A stretch of 7,490 nucleotides of DNA from Candidatus Aminicenantes bacterium UBA4085 (GTDB lineage Bacteria > Acidobacteriota > Aminicenantia > Aminicenantales > UBA4085). This document shows positions 1-7,451 of the stretch, in pieces. The notes below the pieces were generated by a model. The model was not told where the DNA came from. It did no database searches and saw only the letters and a list, made by a program, of their open reading frames with translations. The number at the start of each line of letters is the position of its first letter. Within the stretch, counting starts at the first letter, position 1. Made by a program: the position numbers and the translations under genes. The stretch lies in assembly GCA_002383325.1 (NCBI GenBank), contig DFYJ01000115.1, positions 1 to 7,490 of the forward strand, given 5' to 3'.

Positions 1-2
1 AG

Positions 3-2468
3 TACATGTCGCCCGAGCAGGTCGACGGGAAGGAGGCCGATGCCCGCTCAGACGTCTACGCCATGGGCGCCGTCCTCTTCGAGATGCTGACCGGCCGCCT
101 GCCCTTCGCCGGGGACACGCCCCTCAGCGTCGCGGTCCAGCAGAAGACCCTCCCGGCGCCCGATCCCCGGACTTTCAATCCGCAAATCCCGGAGGAGCTG
201 GCCAAGATCGTCGCCACATGCCTGGCCAAGCCGCCGGCCGAACGCTATGCCGATGCGGGCGCGCTGCTCCAGGATCTGGTCCGCATCGAGTCCGCTCTTC
301 CGGCGACGACCGCCGCGCTGCCCCTGGCCAGACCGGCCACGTCCCGGCAGATCACGGTCCGGATGCCGTCGAAGAAAGTCTGGATCCCAGCCGCGTCTCT
401 GCTCCTTCTGGCGGCCGCGATTATCGTCTGGCAGCTCGTCCCCGGCGGGGAAAAGGCGAGGCGGACGGTGGCCGTGCTGGGATTCCAGAACCAGACCGGC
501 GATCCCGGCCTGGATTATCTTAGGGAAACCATCCCCAATCTTCTAATCACCAGCCTGGAGCAGTCGAAGCACCTGCGGGTGGCCTCCTGGCAGAGGCTGA
601 AGGACCTCCTGCGCCAGGAGGACGGCGGATCGGACTCGGTCTTCGACGAGGAGGCGGGCTTCGCCGCTTGCCGGCGGGCGGGCATCGAGGCCGTGGTCGT
701 CGGCTTCTACAGCCGGGCCGGCGAAACGTTCGTCTCGGACGTCAAAGTCCTGGACTCCGCCACCCGGGAGGTCCTCAAGAGCGTCTCGGCCCGGGGGGAA
801 GGCCTCGACAGCATCCTGCGCTCCCACATCGACACGATCAGCCGCGGCGTCGCCCGCGGCATCGGCCGCCCCCCCCTCAAGATCGAGTCCCCGCTGCCGA
901 AGATCGCGGATATGACCACCGGGTCTCTGGAAGCCTACAATCTCTTTCTCCGGGGGCGGGACGCCGTCGGCAACATGATGTCGAACGAGGCCAAGAAGGA
1001 CCTGGAGAAAGCCGTCTCCCTGGATCCCTCCTTCGCCATTGCCTACCTTTACCTGGCCCAGTCCTACTACCAGCTGGGTGATTTCCGTGCCCGGGACGAA
1101 GCTCTCCGCAAGGCCCTGTCGCACACCGATGGGATCAGCGAAAAAGAAAGTCTCTACATCCAGGCCCAGTATGCCTCCGTCATTGAGAATAACTCCGGCA
1201 AGAAGAGGGCCCTGCTGATCAAGCTGACGGAGAGATACCCGGGGGAGAAGCACGCTTTCTACGAGCTGGGCAGCCAAGCCTATGCCCAGAATCGGTTCAC
1301 CGAGGCCGTGTCCGCCTTGGAGAAGGCGGCAGCGCTGGACCCGCAATTCGGTCCGGCCCTCAATATGCTGGGCTACTCTCTATCCAAGAGCGGACGGTTC
1401 CAGGAGGCCGAGTCCGTCTTCCTGCGCTACATCGCCTCCCATCCGGGAGACCCCAATCCTCTCGATTCGCTGACCGAGCTCCATCTGACCCAAGGAAAGC
1501 TGGATCAGGCCGAGGCAAGATACCTGGAGGTCATCCGGAAGGCCTCTCCTGATTTTACGGGCTCGTACAAGGGTTTGGCTTATATCTCGGCTCTTCGCGA
1601 GGACTACATCCAATCGGCCCGCTGGATCGGGGAATTCGCGGCCCGCGCCTCGCCTGCGGAGAAGATGGAAGCCCTGTGGCACGTCAGCCTCTACGACTAT
1701 TTCCTGGGCCGGCTGGAAAAGTCCCTGGCCGGATACCTGGCTCTGAAGAAGATCGCGGAATCCTACCGCCAGGAATATGTCGCTGCCTCCGTGAATTGGA
1801 TCTTGGTCTTCATCTACGGCGATTTGGGCCGCTTCGACGAAGCCGAGGGATCCATTCGGGCCCTGGCCTCCTATTATGAGAAAGATCCTTCCCGGGAGAG
1901 CAACACTTCGCGGGCCCGCAAGGAGTTCCTCCTCGGCTGGATCCGCCTCAAGCAGGGACGCCGCGAGGAAGCCCGGGAGCATCTGGCGATCCTGCGAGCT
2001 AGCGTGGCAGGGATCTCCAAGGAATCGCAAAAAAAAGAAGAGAGGGAAGACTCCTCCCTCCTCCTGGAAGCCGAGCTGGCCCTGGACGGAGGGACCGTCG
2101 AGGAAGCCGTCACGGCCGCGGGCCGATGGCAGCCGGGGCGATTTCCCGGAATGGATACGGAGAAGCTGTCTCTCTACAACATACCCTTCCTGAAGGATCT
2201 TGGCGCACGGGCTCTGGTCCGAAAGGGAGATCTGGCCGGCGCCGCCGCGGAATACCGCGGGCTCATGGCCTTCGGCTCGGGGAACCTGAAGCTCGCTCTC
2301 ATCCCTCCCCTTTACCACTACCGGCTCGGCCGGATCCTGGAGGATCTGGGGCGCCGAGCCGAGGCCGCCGCCGAGTACCGGCTCTTCGTCGAGCTCTGGA
2401 AGGAGGCTGACTCGCTCTTTCCCGAGCCGGCCGACACCCGGAAGCGCCTGGCAGCCATCACGAAATAG
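3..2468 (+). CDS. Ser/Thr protein kinase (PknB-type) C-terminal part, with TM helix, TolB-like domain and TPR array; 5'-truncated
   Basis: The gene enters from the left edge in frame. The first complete codon is Tyr, so Met at 6 is internal (YMSPEQ). Visible first is a Hanks-type kinase C-lobe: the SPEQ form of the APE motif, then ARSDVYAMGAVLFEMLTGRLPF (subdomain IX, conserved Asp) and the subdomain XI Arg in PPAERY. ATP-binding and catalytic loops lie outside the window. Numbering from Met at 6, a basic/Pro linker leads to one transmembrane helix at about 125-145. Residues 153-290 (RRTVAVLGFQNQTGD) resemble the TolB/FlgO-like domain common in such kinases. From about 310 to the end are TPR-like helical pairs, for example EKAAALDPQFGPALNMLGYS. 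Predicted topology is cytosolic kinase and extracytoplasmic TPR scaffold. The stop at 2466-2468 lies 14 bases before the SUMF1-like gene, which suggests cotranscription. The kinase substrate is unknown. Family assignment is firm; the ligand or partner role of the TPRs is inference. Confidence 0.93.
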   Translation, partial: YMSPEQVDGKEADARSDVYAMGAVLFEMLTGRLPFAGDTPLSVAVQQKTLPAPDPRTFNPQIPEELAKIVATCLAKPPAERYADAGALLQDLVRIESALPATTAALPLARPATSRQITVRMPSKKVWIPAASLLLLAAAIIVWQLVPGGEKARRTVAVLGFQNQTGDPGLDYLRETIPNLLITSLEQSKHLRVASWQRLKDLLRQEDGGSDSVFDEEAGFAACRRAGIEAVVVGFYSRAGETFVSDVKVLDSATREVLKSVSARGEGLDSILRSHIDTISRGVARGIGRPPLKIESPLPKIADMTTGSLEAYNLFLRGRDAVGNMMSNEAKKDLEKAVSLDPSFAIAYLYLAQSYYQLGDFRARDEALRKALSHTDGISEKESLYIQAQYASVIENNSGKKRALLIKLTERYPGEKHAFYELGSQAYAQNRFTEAVSALEKAAALDPQFGPALNMLGYSLSKSGRFQEAESVFLRYIASHPGDPNPLDSLTELHLTQGKLDQAEARYLEVIRKASPDFTGSYKGLAYISALREDYIQSARWIGEFAARASPAEKMEALWHVSLYDYFLGRLEKSLAGYLALKKIAESYRQEYVAASVNWILVFIYGDLGRFDEAEGSIRALASYYEKDPSRESNTSRARKEFLLGWIRLKQGRREEAREHLAILRASVAGISKESQKKEEREDSSLLLEAELALDGGTVEEAVTAAGRWQPGRFPGMDTEKLSLYNIPFLKDLGARALVRKGDLAGAAAEYRGLMAFGSGNLKLALIPPLYHYRLGRILEDLGRRAEAAAEYRLFVELWKEADSLFPEPADTRKRLAAITK
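378..440 (+). other. Predicted transmembrane helix of the kinase
   Basis: Codons 125-145, counted from the Met at 6, encode a continuous hydrophobic stretch (VWIPAASLLLLAAAIIVWQL). It is preceded by basic residues (PSKK) and followed by GGEKARR. It separates the kinase lobe from the TolB-like/TPR part and fits a single-pass receptor-like layout. The segment is read directly from the sequence; the topology is inferred from the positive-inside rule. Confidence 0.75.
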
Positions 2469-2474
2469 GGGGGG
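2467..2474 (+). promoter_or_regulatory. Ribosome binding site of the SUMF1-like gene
   Basis: The run AGGGGGGG begins inside the kinase stop codon and ends 8 bases before the ATG at 2483. It supports that start and suggests translational coupling with the kinase gene. Confidence 0.6.
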
Positions 2475-2482
2475 CCGAACCC

Positions 2483-3274
<792 letters not shown>

Positions 3275-3291
3275 GCGCCCGGACGAGAGCT

Positions 3292-3320
3292 TTGACATCG
3301 GAGCGCTTTGGGGCGATCAT
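3292..3320 (+). promoter_or_regulatory. Candidate sigma70-type promoter for the gluzincin gene
   Basis: A perfect TTGACA (-35, 3292-3297) is followed after 17 bases by GATCAT (3315-3320), which matches four of six bases of the -10 consensus. It lies in the 66-base gap before the metallopeptidase-like gene, at the expected distance for a short leader. In GC-rich DNA a perfect -35 is uncommon by chance, but the -10 is only moderate and promoter rules in this lineage are not known to me. Confidence 0.4.
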
Positions 3321-3340
3321 GAGCGGCAAGTGAGCCGTCC

Positions 3341-4858
3341 ATGAGGAGAGCGACCCTTTTTCGCGGCGCCGTCGTCCTGGCTCTCTTCTGCGGGCTCGCC
3401 TGGGCCGGAGACCGGCTCCCGGCTCAGTCCGCGGACGCCGCCCCTGCCGCCCCGGATCTGCGCTACCTGCTCGCTTATGACGGAGGCGGAACGCTCCACG
3501 TCACCCTGTCTTACGCGCCGCTGCGCAGGGACGTCACCACGTTCACCTACGGCGAGCCTCGCTTCGGCGGCCAGGCGGATATCTTCGACAGCCTGGCGAA
3601 CATTCAGGCCTCTCCCCCCGCCCGCCTTTCCGTCGACGCCGCGACCCGCACCATCACCGTCGAGCATCCGGGCGACGGCCCGGTGACCATCGAGTACGAT
3701 GTCCGGGAATCCCACATGGCCGAGCAGGGCATGAAGGGCGAGCTGTTCCGGCCCATGATCCGCGCGGACTATTTCTACTGCCACGGGATCAACCTGTTCC
3801 TGCGGATGGATCTTCGGCCGCAGGGCAGGATCATCCGCCAGTCCGTCGTCTGGGCCAAGCGGCCCCGCTTTCCGCTCTACTATCCCTTCGACCCCGAAAA
3901 CCGCGGGGAGAGGCCGGCCCTCTGGGATGACGACGCCGCCCTCTTGAGCCCGCTGACCGGCTCCGACGACCTGAGCGTGGACCGGATCGCCGTGGGGAGG
4001 TCGCCGGCCTATCTTGTCCTGCGGATCAACCGGCGGAACGACTTCAACCGCAAGCTCATTCTCGACTATTTCGCCCGCTACTACGCAGCCCTGCGCCGGT
4101 TCTGGCGGGACGACGGCGACCGCCCCTTCTCGCTGATGCTCCAGCCGTTCCTGGAAGCCCGGCACGACATCGGCGGGATGGCCTTCGGCAGCGGGTTTCT
4201 GTCCAAGTACGCGCCCGTCTCGGACACCATCCTGACGCCCGACCGGGTTTTCAACCTGTCGCACGAAATCGGACATTATTGGCTGGGGAGCGGCGGCCTG
4301 CACATGGGCATGGACCACCAGTGGTTCAGCGAAGGCTTCAACGACTTCGTCACCTACGCCGTGCTCCTGGCCGCGCGCTTCAGCTTGCCGCGCAGCTTCG
4401 TCCACGCCTTGGACGTCGTCTTCGGAAAGCTCTATGCCAGCCCGGTCAGAAACACGCCCAATGCGGATGTGTTCAGGAATTATTGGACCATGGGCGACCA
4501 CAACAAGCTGCCTTATTGGCGCGGCTGCCTGTTCGCCTTCTACCTGGATAACCGGATCGGACTGGCGACGGACGGGGCCAAGGGCCTGCGGGATCTCCTC
4601 CTGGAGCTTCGGGCGAGGCGAAAAGGCGCGCCCGGAGACGAGGGGATGACGGTTCCGGAATTCGTCGAAGCGGCTTCGGTCTTCCTGCCCCGGGACGAAG
4701 TCCAGTCCGCCCTGGACGCTTACATCATCGCCGGCCAACCCATCCCTTTCAGCCGGGACATGCTGCTGCCGATGTACCGGATCGATGGGAAAGACGGCAT
4801 CCCGACGCTGAGCGTCGCCGACGAGAAGGCGCTCTTCGCCCGCTTCGGCATCGACTAG
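3341..4858 (+). CDS. Secreted M1/M61-like zinc metallopeptidase homologue (gluzincin)
   Basis: This is a 505-residue protein with a signal peptide (basic MRRATLFRG, hydrophobic 10-20, AWA cleavage site near 22). An N-terminal beta-rich region (about 38-125) resembles the leading domain of M1/M61 peptidases. The catalytic part holds HEIGH at 308-312 and WFSEGFNDF with Glu331. The spacing HEXXH-X18-E is that of clan MA(E) M1 enzymes, with His308, His312 and Glu331 as zinc ligands and Glu309 as general base. Tyr392 in PYWRG is a good candidate for the transition-state Tyr. At the position of the M1 GXMEN (or M61 GGLEH) motif it reads GGMAFG (278-283), so the Glu that binds the substrate amino terminus is missing. 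It is therefore probably not a classical aminopeptidase and could be an endopeptidase or have another specificity. The start is chosen for the signal peptide; the nearest SD-like bases (AAGTGAG, 3328-3334) are weak. Confidence 0.88.
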   Translation: MRRATLFRGAVVLALFCGLAWAGDRLPAQSADAAPAAPDLRYLLAYDGGGTLHVTLSYAPLRRDVTTFTYGEPRFGGQADIFDSLANIQASPPARLSVDAATRTITVEHPGDGPVTIEYDVRESHMAEQGMKGELFRPMIRADYFYCHGINLFLRMDLRPQGRIIRQSVVWAKRPRFPLYYPFDPENRGERPALWDDDAALLSPLTGSDDLSVDRIAVGRSPAYLVLRINRRNDFNRKLILDYFARYYAALRRFWRDDGDRPFSLMLQPFLEARHDIGGMAFGSGFLSKYAPVSDTILTPDRVFNLSHEIGHYWLGSGGLHMGMDHQWFSEGFNDFVTYAVLLAARFSLPRSFVHALDVVFGKLYASPVRNTPNADVFRNYWTMGDHNKLPYWRGCLFAFYLDNRIGLATDGAKGLRDLLLELRARRKGAPGDEGMTVPEFVEAASVFLPRDEVQSALDAYIIAGQPIPFSRDMLLPMYRIDGKDGIPTLSVADEKALFARFGID

Positions 4859-4908
4859 GACGCGATGAAGAAGATCCCGCCCTCCGGAACCTGGGACGGC
4901 CGCCTGGA

Positions 4909-5127
4909 CTATTGAACGTCCGGGCCGCCGGCGCGCTTGGCCAGCTTCTGCTTGTGGCCGATGAGAAAATAGCAGACCGATCCGATGATGGGCAGGAGGA
5001 CCACGACCAGGAGCCAGACGATCTTGTCATTCCCCTTGAACTCGCTTTTCAGGAGATCGATCAGAGCGATCAGGAACAGCGGCCCCCCGAACAGGACGAT
5101 GAGAACGATGAGCTCCATGATACCCAT
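4909..5127 (-). CDS. Small two-helix membrane protein, PLDNc (cardiolipin synthase N-terminal-like) domain
   Basis: This 72-residue protein has two hydrophobic helices, about 3-27 (IMELIVLIVLFGGPLFLIAL) and 37-57 (IVWLLVVVLLPIIGSVCYFL). They are joined by a charged loop (KSEFKGNDK) and followed by the typical YFLIGHKQK end. The pattern W-LLPIIGS-YFLIG is that of the PLDNc domain, found at the N-terminus of cardiolipin synthases and as stand-alone short proteins of unknown function. No phospholipase D HKD motif follows, so it is stand-alone. A clear ribosome binding site fixes the start. It lies 24 bases after the radical SAM stop and probably ends that operon. Its role there is unknown; membrane recruitment or an immunity-type function is only a guess. 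Confidence 0.85.
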   Translation of the reverse strand: MGIMELIVLIVLFGGPLFLIALIDLLKSEFKGNDKIVWLLVVVLLPIIGSVCYFLIGHKQKLAKRAGGPDVQ

Positions 5128-5136
5128 GATGAAAGG

Positions 5137-5143
5137 CCTCCTC
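5137..5143 (-). promoter_or_regulatory. Ribosome binding site of the PLDNc gene
   Basis: On the minus strand GAGGAGG stands 9 bases before the ATG at 5127. This strong Shine-Dalgarno sequence favours that start over the second ATG three codons later (5118). Confidence 0.7.
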
Positions 5144-5151
5144 GGGCGTAT

Positions 5152-6648
5152 TTATCTATCGGCCAAGCGGATGATCTCGACTGGAGCGGGCTCGCTCCCG
5201 GACGGCAGACTGATCCTCGGGGAATGCGCGCCGCAGGATTCCGTCTGTCCTCCCGGCGCCTCTGCCGCCGCATAGAAACCGAACTCCTGCAATATCTTGA
5301 GCTTGGGAAGCACATTCTGGTCGGGCTTGTAGTGGAGAAAGCCCGGGAACAGATCGAGGTTCGCCCGTATGAAGTCGAAGATGGGCCGGTGCGGCTCCCC
5401 GACATCCATCCGGGCGCCCCGGCAGATCTCGTGCCCCGTGATCATGTACTCCGGCATCAGGTCGGCGCAGAAGACGAATCCATCCCGGCCCTTGTACTCC
5501 TCATAGATGGCCGTCTGGGGCAGAAAGCACAGCAGGCTGGGCAGGACCCGCGACCCCATGGCCCGGAAGCTGATCATCTGGAAGAGAGACTGGCGGAAGT
5601 CCTCCATGGTCTCGAAGGGATAGCCCCAGACGAAGAAGGCGTCGACCCGGGGGAAGATCCGAACGGCCCGCGAGACGACGGCGACGGCCTCCTCGGGCTT
5701 GAATCCCTTTTTCGTCCTCTCCAGGATCGCGGCCGATCCCGATTCGATGCCGTAGCGGATCTCGATGCATCCGGCGTCGGCCATCGCCTCCATCGTCTCC
5801 TCGTCCGTCAGGTCCACCCGGCCGAAGGTCTTCCACTGGACGGGCAGCCCGCTTCGCTTCAGCGCGGCGCAGAAATCCATGACCCGCTTCTTCGAGGAGA
5901 CGAAGAACTCGTCCTGGAACAGGAACAGGTCGGCTCCGGCCTTCTCGTGGACCAGCCTCATCTCCTCGATGATGTTCCCGGCCGAGCGTGAATAGCTGAC
6001 CCGGTCCCAGATGGGCGCCACGGAGCAGAAGGTGCACTCGTAGGGACAGCCCCGCGACGTCAGGATGCCGTACCCGGCGTACTTCTTCAGGTCGACCTGG
6101 TGGAAGGCGGGGAAAGGAATCGCGTCGAGGTCCTTGATGCGCGGGGGGCGCGGGTTGGAGAGGATCTGGCCGTTCCGCCGGTACCAGATGCCCGGAACGT
6201 CCTTGAGGTCCCCCTTTCCCTTCAGCGCCTGGACGAGCCGGGGGGCCGAGATCTCGCCTTCCCCGGCCGCGACGACGTTGATCCAGGGGAAGCGCTCCAT
6301 GATCTTTCTCTCGATCGACTTCGGCCCCACGCCGCCGAGGACGATCGTCCGGTCGGGATGGCGCTCCTTGAAGCCCCGCAGGGCCATGAGGGTGAACGGC
6401 AGCAGATTGGTCATGACCGAGACGCCGACGATCCCGGCCGGCTCCCTCATGAATTCGAGGATCGAATCCGGCTGAAAAGGGTCTTCCCCCTCATAAAGCT
6501 GGTAGTCCCGGAAATCGACGGACAGGCCGGCCTTCTCCAGGGCCGTCGTCAGGTACAAGGGGCCCAGGGGAAGGTGGAGCTCCCTCTCGATCCGGTCATA
6601 ATGCCGGATATAGAGCATGTTCAGGTTGACGAGCGTGAGGTCCTTCAT
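5152..6648 (-). CDS. Cobalamin (B12)-binding-domain radical SAM enzyme
   Basis: This is a 498-residue protein of the usual size for class B (B12-domain) radical SAM enzymes. Residues 1-140 form the Rossmann-like B12-binding region: LPLGPLYLTTALEKAG (26-41), GIVGVSVMTN (72-81), TIVLGGVGP (101-109) and VAAGEGE (126-132). The linker includes IKDLDAIPFPAF. The radical SAM core starts at ILTSRGCPYECTFCS, with Cys201, Cys205 and Cys208 as the CX3CX2C ligands of the 4Fe-4S cluster. Later core motifs are FLFQDEFFV (242-250), GRVDL (276-280) and IRYGIESGS (297-304). The C-terminal ~100 residues are not recognised. Known relatives methylate or rearrange unactivated carbons in cofactors, lipids and ribosomal peptides; sequence alone does not give the substrate. 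It sits 27 bases after the Tat/thioredoxin-like gene and 24 before the PLDNc gene. The start has only a weak SD (GGAA), as expected for a cotranscribed gene. The leader-like domain of the upstream neighbour makes a peptide or protein substrate plausible. Confidence 0.93.
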   Translation of the reverse strand: MKDLTLVNLNMLYIRHYDRIERELHLPLGPLYLTTALEKAGLSVDFRDYQLYEGEDPFQPDSILEFMREPAGIVGVSVMTNLLPFTLMALRGFKERHPDRTIVLGGVGPKSIERKIMERFPWINVVAAGEGEISAPRLVQALKGKGDLKDVPGIWYRRNGQILSNPRPPRIKDLDAIPFPAFHQVDLKKYAGYGILTSRGCPYECTFCSVAPIWDRVSYSRSAGNIIEEMRLVHEKAGADLFLFQDEFFVSSKKRVMDFCAALKRSGLPVQWKTFGRVDLTDEETMEAMADAGCIEIRYGIESGSAAILERTKKGFKPEEAVAVVSRAVRIFPRVDAFFVWGYPFETMEDFRQSLFQMISFRAMGSRVLPSLLCFLPQTAIYEEYKGRDGFVFCADLMPEYMITGHEICRGARMDVGEPHRPIFDFIRANLDLFPGFLHYKPDQNVLPKLKILQEFGFYAAAEAPGGQTESCGAHSPRISLPSGSEPAPVEIIRLADR

Positions 6649-6675
6649 CGGCGGCGGATTCCGAGGGGGCCGGCG

Positions 6676-7440
6676 CTAGCGCGGGGGTTTCCGGTAGGCT
6701 TCCATCGCCTTCCGCAGGGCCTGGGTGACGGCGCTCTCGGTTTCGGGCTGTTCGACCCTGCCCAGCTCCTTTCCTCTGTCGGACAGAAAGAGGATGGCCG
6801 GGAAGACCGTGACCTTATATCCCTCGGCGACCTTCTCGTCGGCGACGCGGACCGTCAGGAGGCCGTTCTTGAGAATCTCCCCGCGCAGCTCCAGGCCGTA
6901 CATGAGACAGACCCGCTCGGCGTTGGCCTCGCCGGGAGTCGGCAAGTGATTCAATTTGAAGCTCCAGCTATGGATGAAGAGGACGAGCAGGGGCCTTCCC
7001 GTCTCCCTGGCCTCGACAAGCGCCGTCTCGAGGGAAAGCCCCTCCCAGGGATATTCCGGCCGGTCGATGCTGATGCCCCTGGTCTGCTCCGGCCGGTCGA
7101 TGCCGATGCCCTTCGTGATGGGAATGTCCTGAGCCGACGGGGAGGGAGAAGCATGGGCATCGACCCCCAGGGCCGCGGCCGCGACGGCGGCCACAGCGGC
7201 GGCCGAGCCCTGAAGGAAATCCCGCCTAGGGATGCCTGAAGGCCCCGCCATGCTCTCGATCATGATGCTCAGCTGCTGCGCGGGGACGGCGGAGAGGATC
7301 GCGGATTCGGACTCGGACAGCTCGATACGGAGGTCTTTCGCCGCTTGCTCCGGATCCCGAAGGACGGAGGCTTCGACCGCTTTATCCAAGGAAGCGGCGA
7401 CGATCAGCCTCTGGATTCCCGAGGGCAGGCTCCGGATCAT
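6676..7440 (-). CDS. Composite exported protein: RiPP-leader-like helical domain, internal Tat signal, 11-residue repeats, thioredoxin-like domain
   Basis: This is a 254-residue protein. Residues 6-64 are helical and leader-like: GIQRLIVAASLDKAVEASVL (8-27), then RDPEQAAKDLRIELSESESA and ILSAVPAQQLSIMIESM. The order (helix, DP, aliphatic-E-LS-x-E-x-AIL) resembles nitrile-hydratase-type/Franean1_4349/Os1348-like precursor domains. PRRDFLQ (71-77) plus a long Ala-rich core (79-93) and AHA (95-97) form a twin-arginine signal that is internal rather than N-terminal. Next is a tandem repeat, GIGIDRPEQTR and GISIDRPEYP (111-131). Residues 131-245 look thioredoxin-like (LETALVEARETGRPLLVLF, cis-Pro site VFPAILFLSDRGKELGR), but where CXXC is expected it reads HSWSFKL, so redox activity is doubtful. 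AGGGGG five bases before the ATG supports this start. However, the frame stays open to the window edge, so a longer N-terminus cannot be excluded. It leads a probable operon with the radical SAM gene. Precise function is unknown. Confidence 0.85.
   Translation of the reverse strand: MIRSLPSGIQRLIVAASLDKAVEASVLRDPEQAAKDLRIELSESESAILSAVPAQQLSIMIESMAGPSGIPRRDFLQGSAAAVAAVAAAALGVDAHASPSPSAQDIPITKGIGIDRPEQTRGISIDRPEYPWEGLSLETALVEARETGRPLLVLFIHSWSFKLNHLPTPGEANAERVCLMYGLELRGEILKNGLLTVRVADEKVAEGYKVTVFPAILFLSDRGKELGRVEQPETESAVTQALRKAMEAYRKPPR
7055..7113 (-). repeat. Two-copy 33-bp tandem repeat encoding GI(S/G)IDRPE
   Basis: A 26-base unit at 7055-7080 recurs at 7088-7113 with two mismatches, giving a period of 33 bases, or 11 codons. 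It is in frame and encodes two copies of GI-x-IDRPE in the mature region just after the Tat signal. The high nucleotide identity points to recent duplication. Confidence 0.85.
7150..7230 (-). other. Internal twin-arginine (Tat) signal region
   Basis: Residues 71-97 of the 7440-start protein read as a Tat signal: PRRDFLQ, a hydrophobic Ala/Val stretch and the AHA cleavage-type ending. It lies 70 residues from the predicted start. An in-frame ATG at 7251 would place it conventionally near the N-terminus, but no good SD precedes that codon. Either the leader-like domain precedes the signal, or two starts are used. Confidence 0.65.
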
Positions 7441-7445
7441 CTGAT

Positions 7446-7451
7446 CCCCCT
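7446..7451 (-). promoter_or_regulatory. Possible ribosome binding site of the composite protein gene
   Basis: AGGGGG on the minus strand ends five bases before the ATG at 7440. It is the main support for this start. It could also be coincidental G-richness within a longer reading frame. Confidence 0.45.

Noticed and set aside
543..1346. A 267-codon minus-strand open frame inside the kinase/TPR gene
   Set aside because: The plus-strand frame encodes recognisable TolB-like and TPR sequence; the antisense product has no domain.
3317..4738. A 473-codon open frame on the minus strand opposite the metallopeptidase-like gene
   Set aside because: Its translation is low-complexity, rich in Gly/Pro/Arg/Val/Asp, and has no recognisable motif. 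The opposite strand holds a clear zinc-peptidase motif and signal peptide. Long antisense frames are expected in GC-rich coding DNA.
4865..4915. A 16-codon plus-strand mini-gene (MKKIPPSGTWDGRLDY) with AGGA four bases before its ATG
   Set aside because: It is too short to judge, overlaps the 3' end of the PLDNc gene and resembles nothing I know. Ribosome profiling would be needed to revive it.
4859..4925. A rho-independent terminator between the convergent genes
   Set aside because: Only weak inverted matches (for example GGACG at 4894-4898 with CGTCC at 4917-4921, with a long loop) and no T-run on either strand.
4909..5127. Annotation as cardiolipin synthase or phospholipase D
   Set aside because: Only the N-terminal two-helix domain is present; there is no HKD catalytic motif and the gene ends at 72 codons.
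4912..5991. A 359-codon open frame on the plus strand across the PLDNc and radical SAM genes
   Set aside because: It runs antisense through the conserved CX3CX2C gene and its own translation shows no domain. It is a compositional shadow.
6100..7239. A 379-codon open frame on the plus strand opposite the radical SAM/Tat-thioredoxin genes
   Set aside because: It spans two well-supported genes on the other strand, has no motif or convincing SD, and has shadow-type composition.
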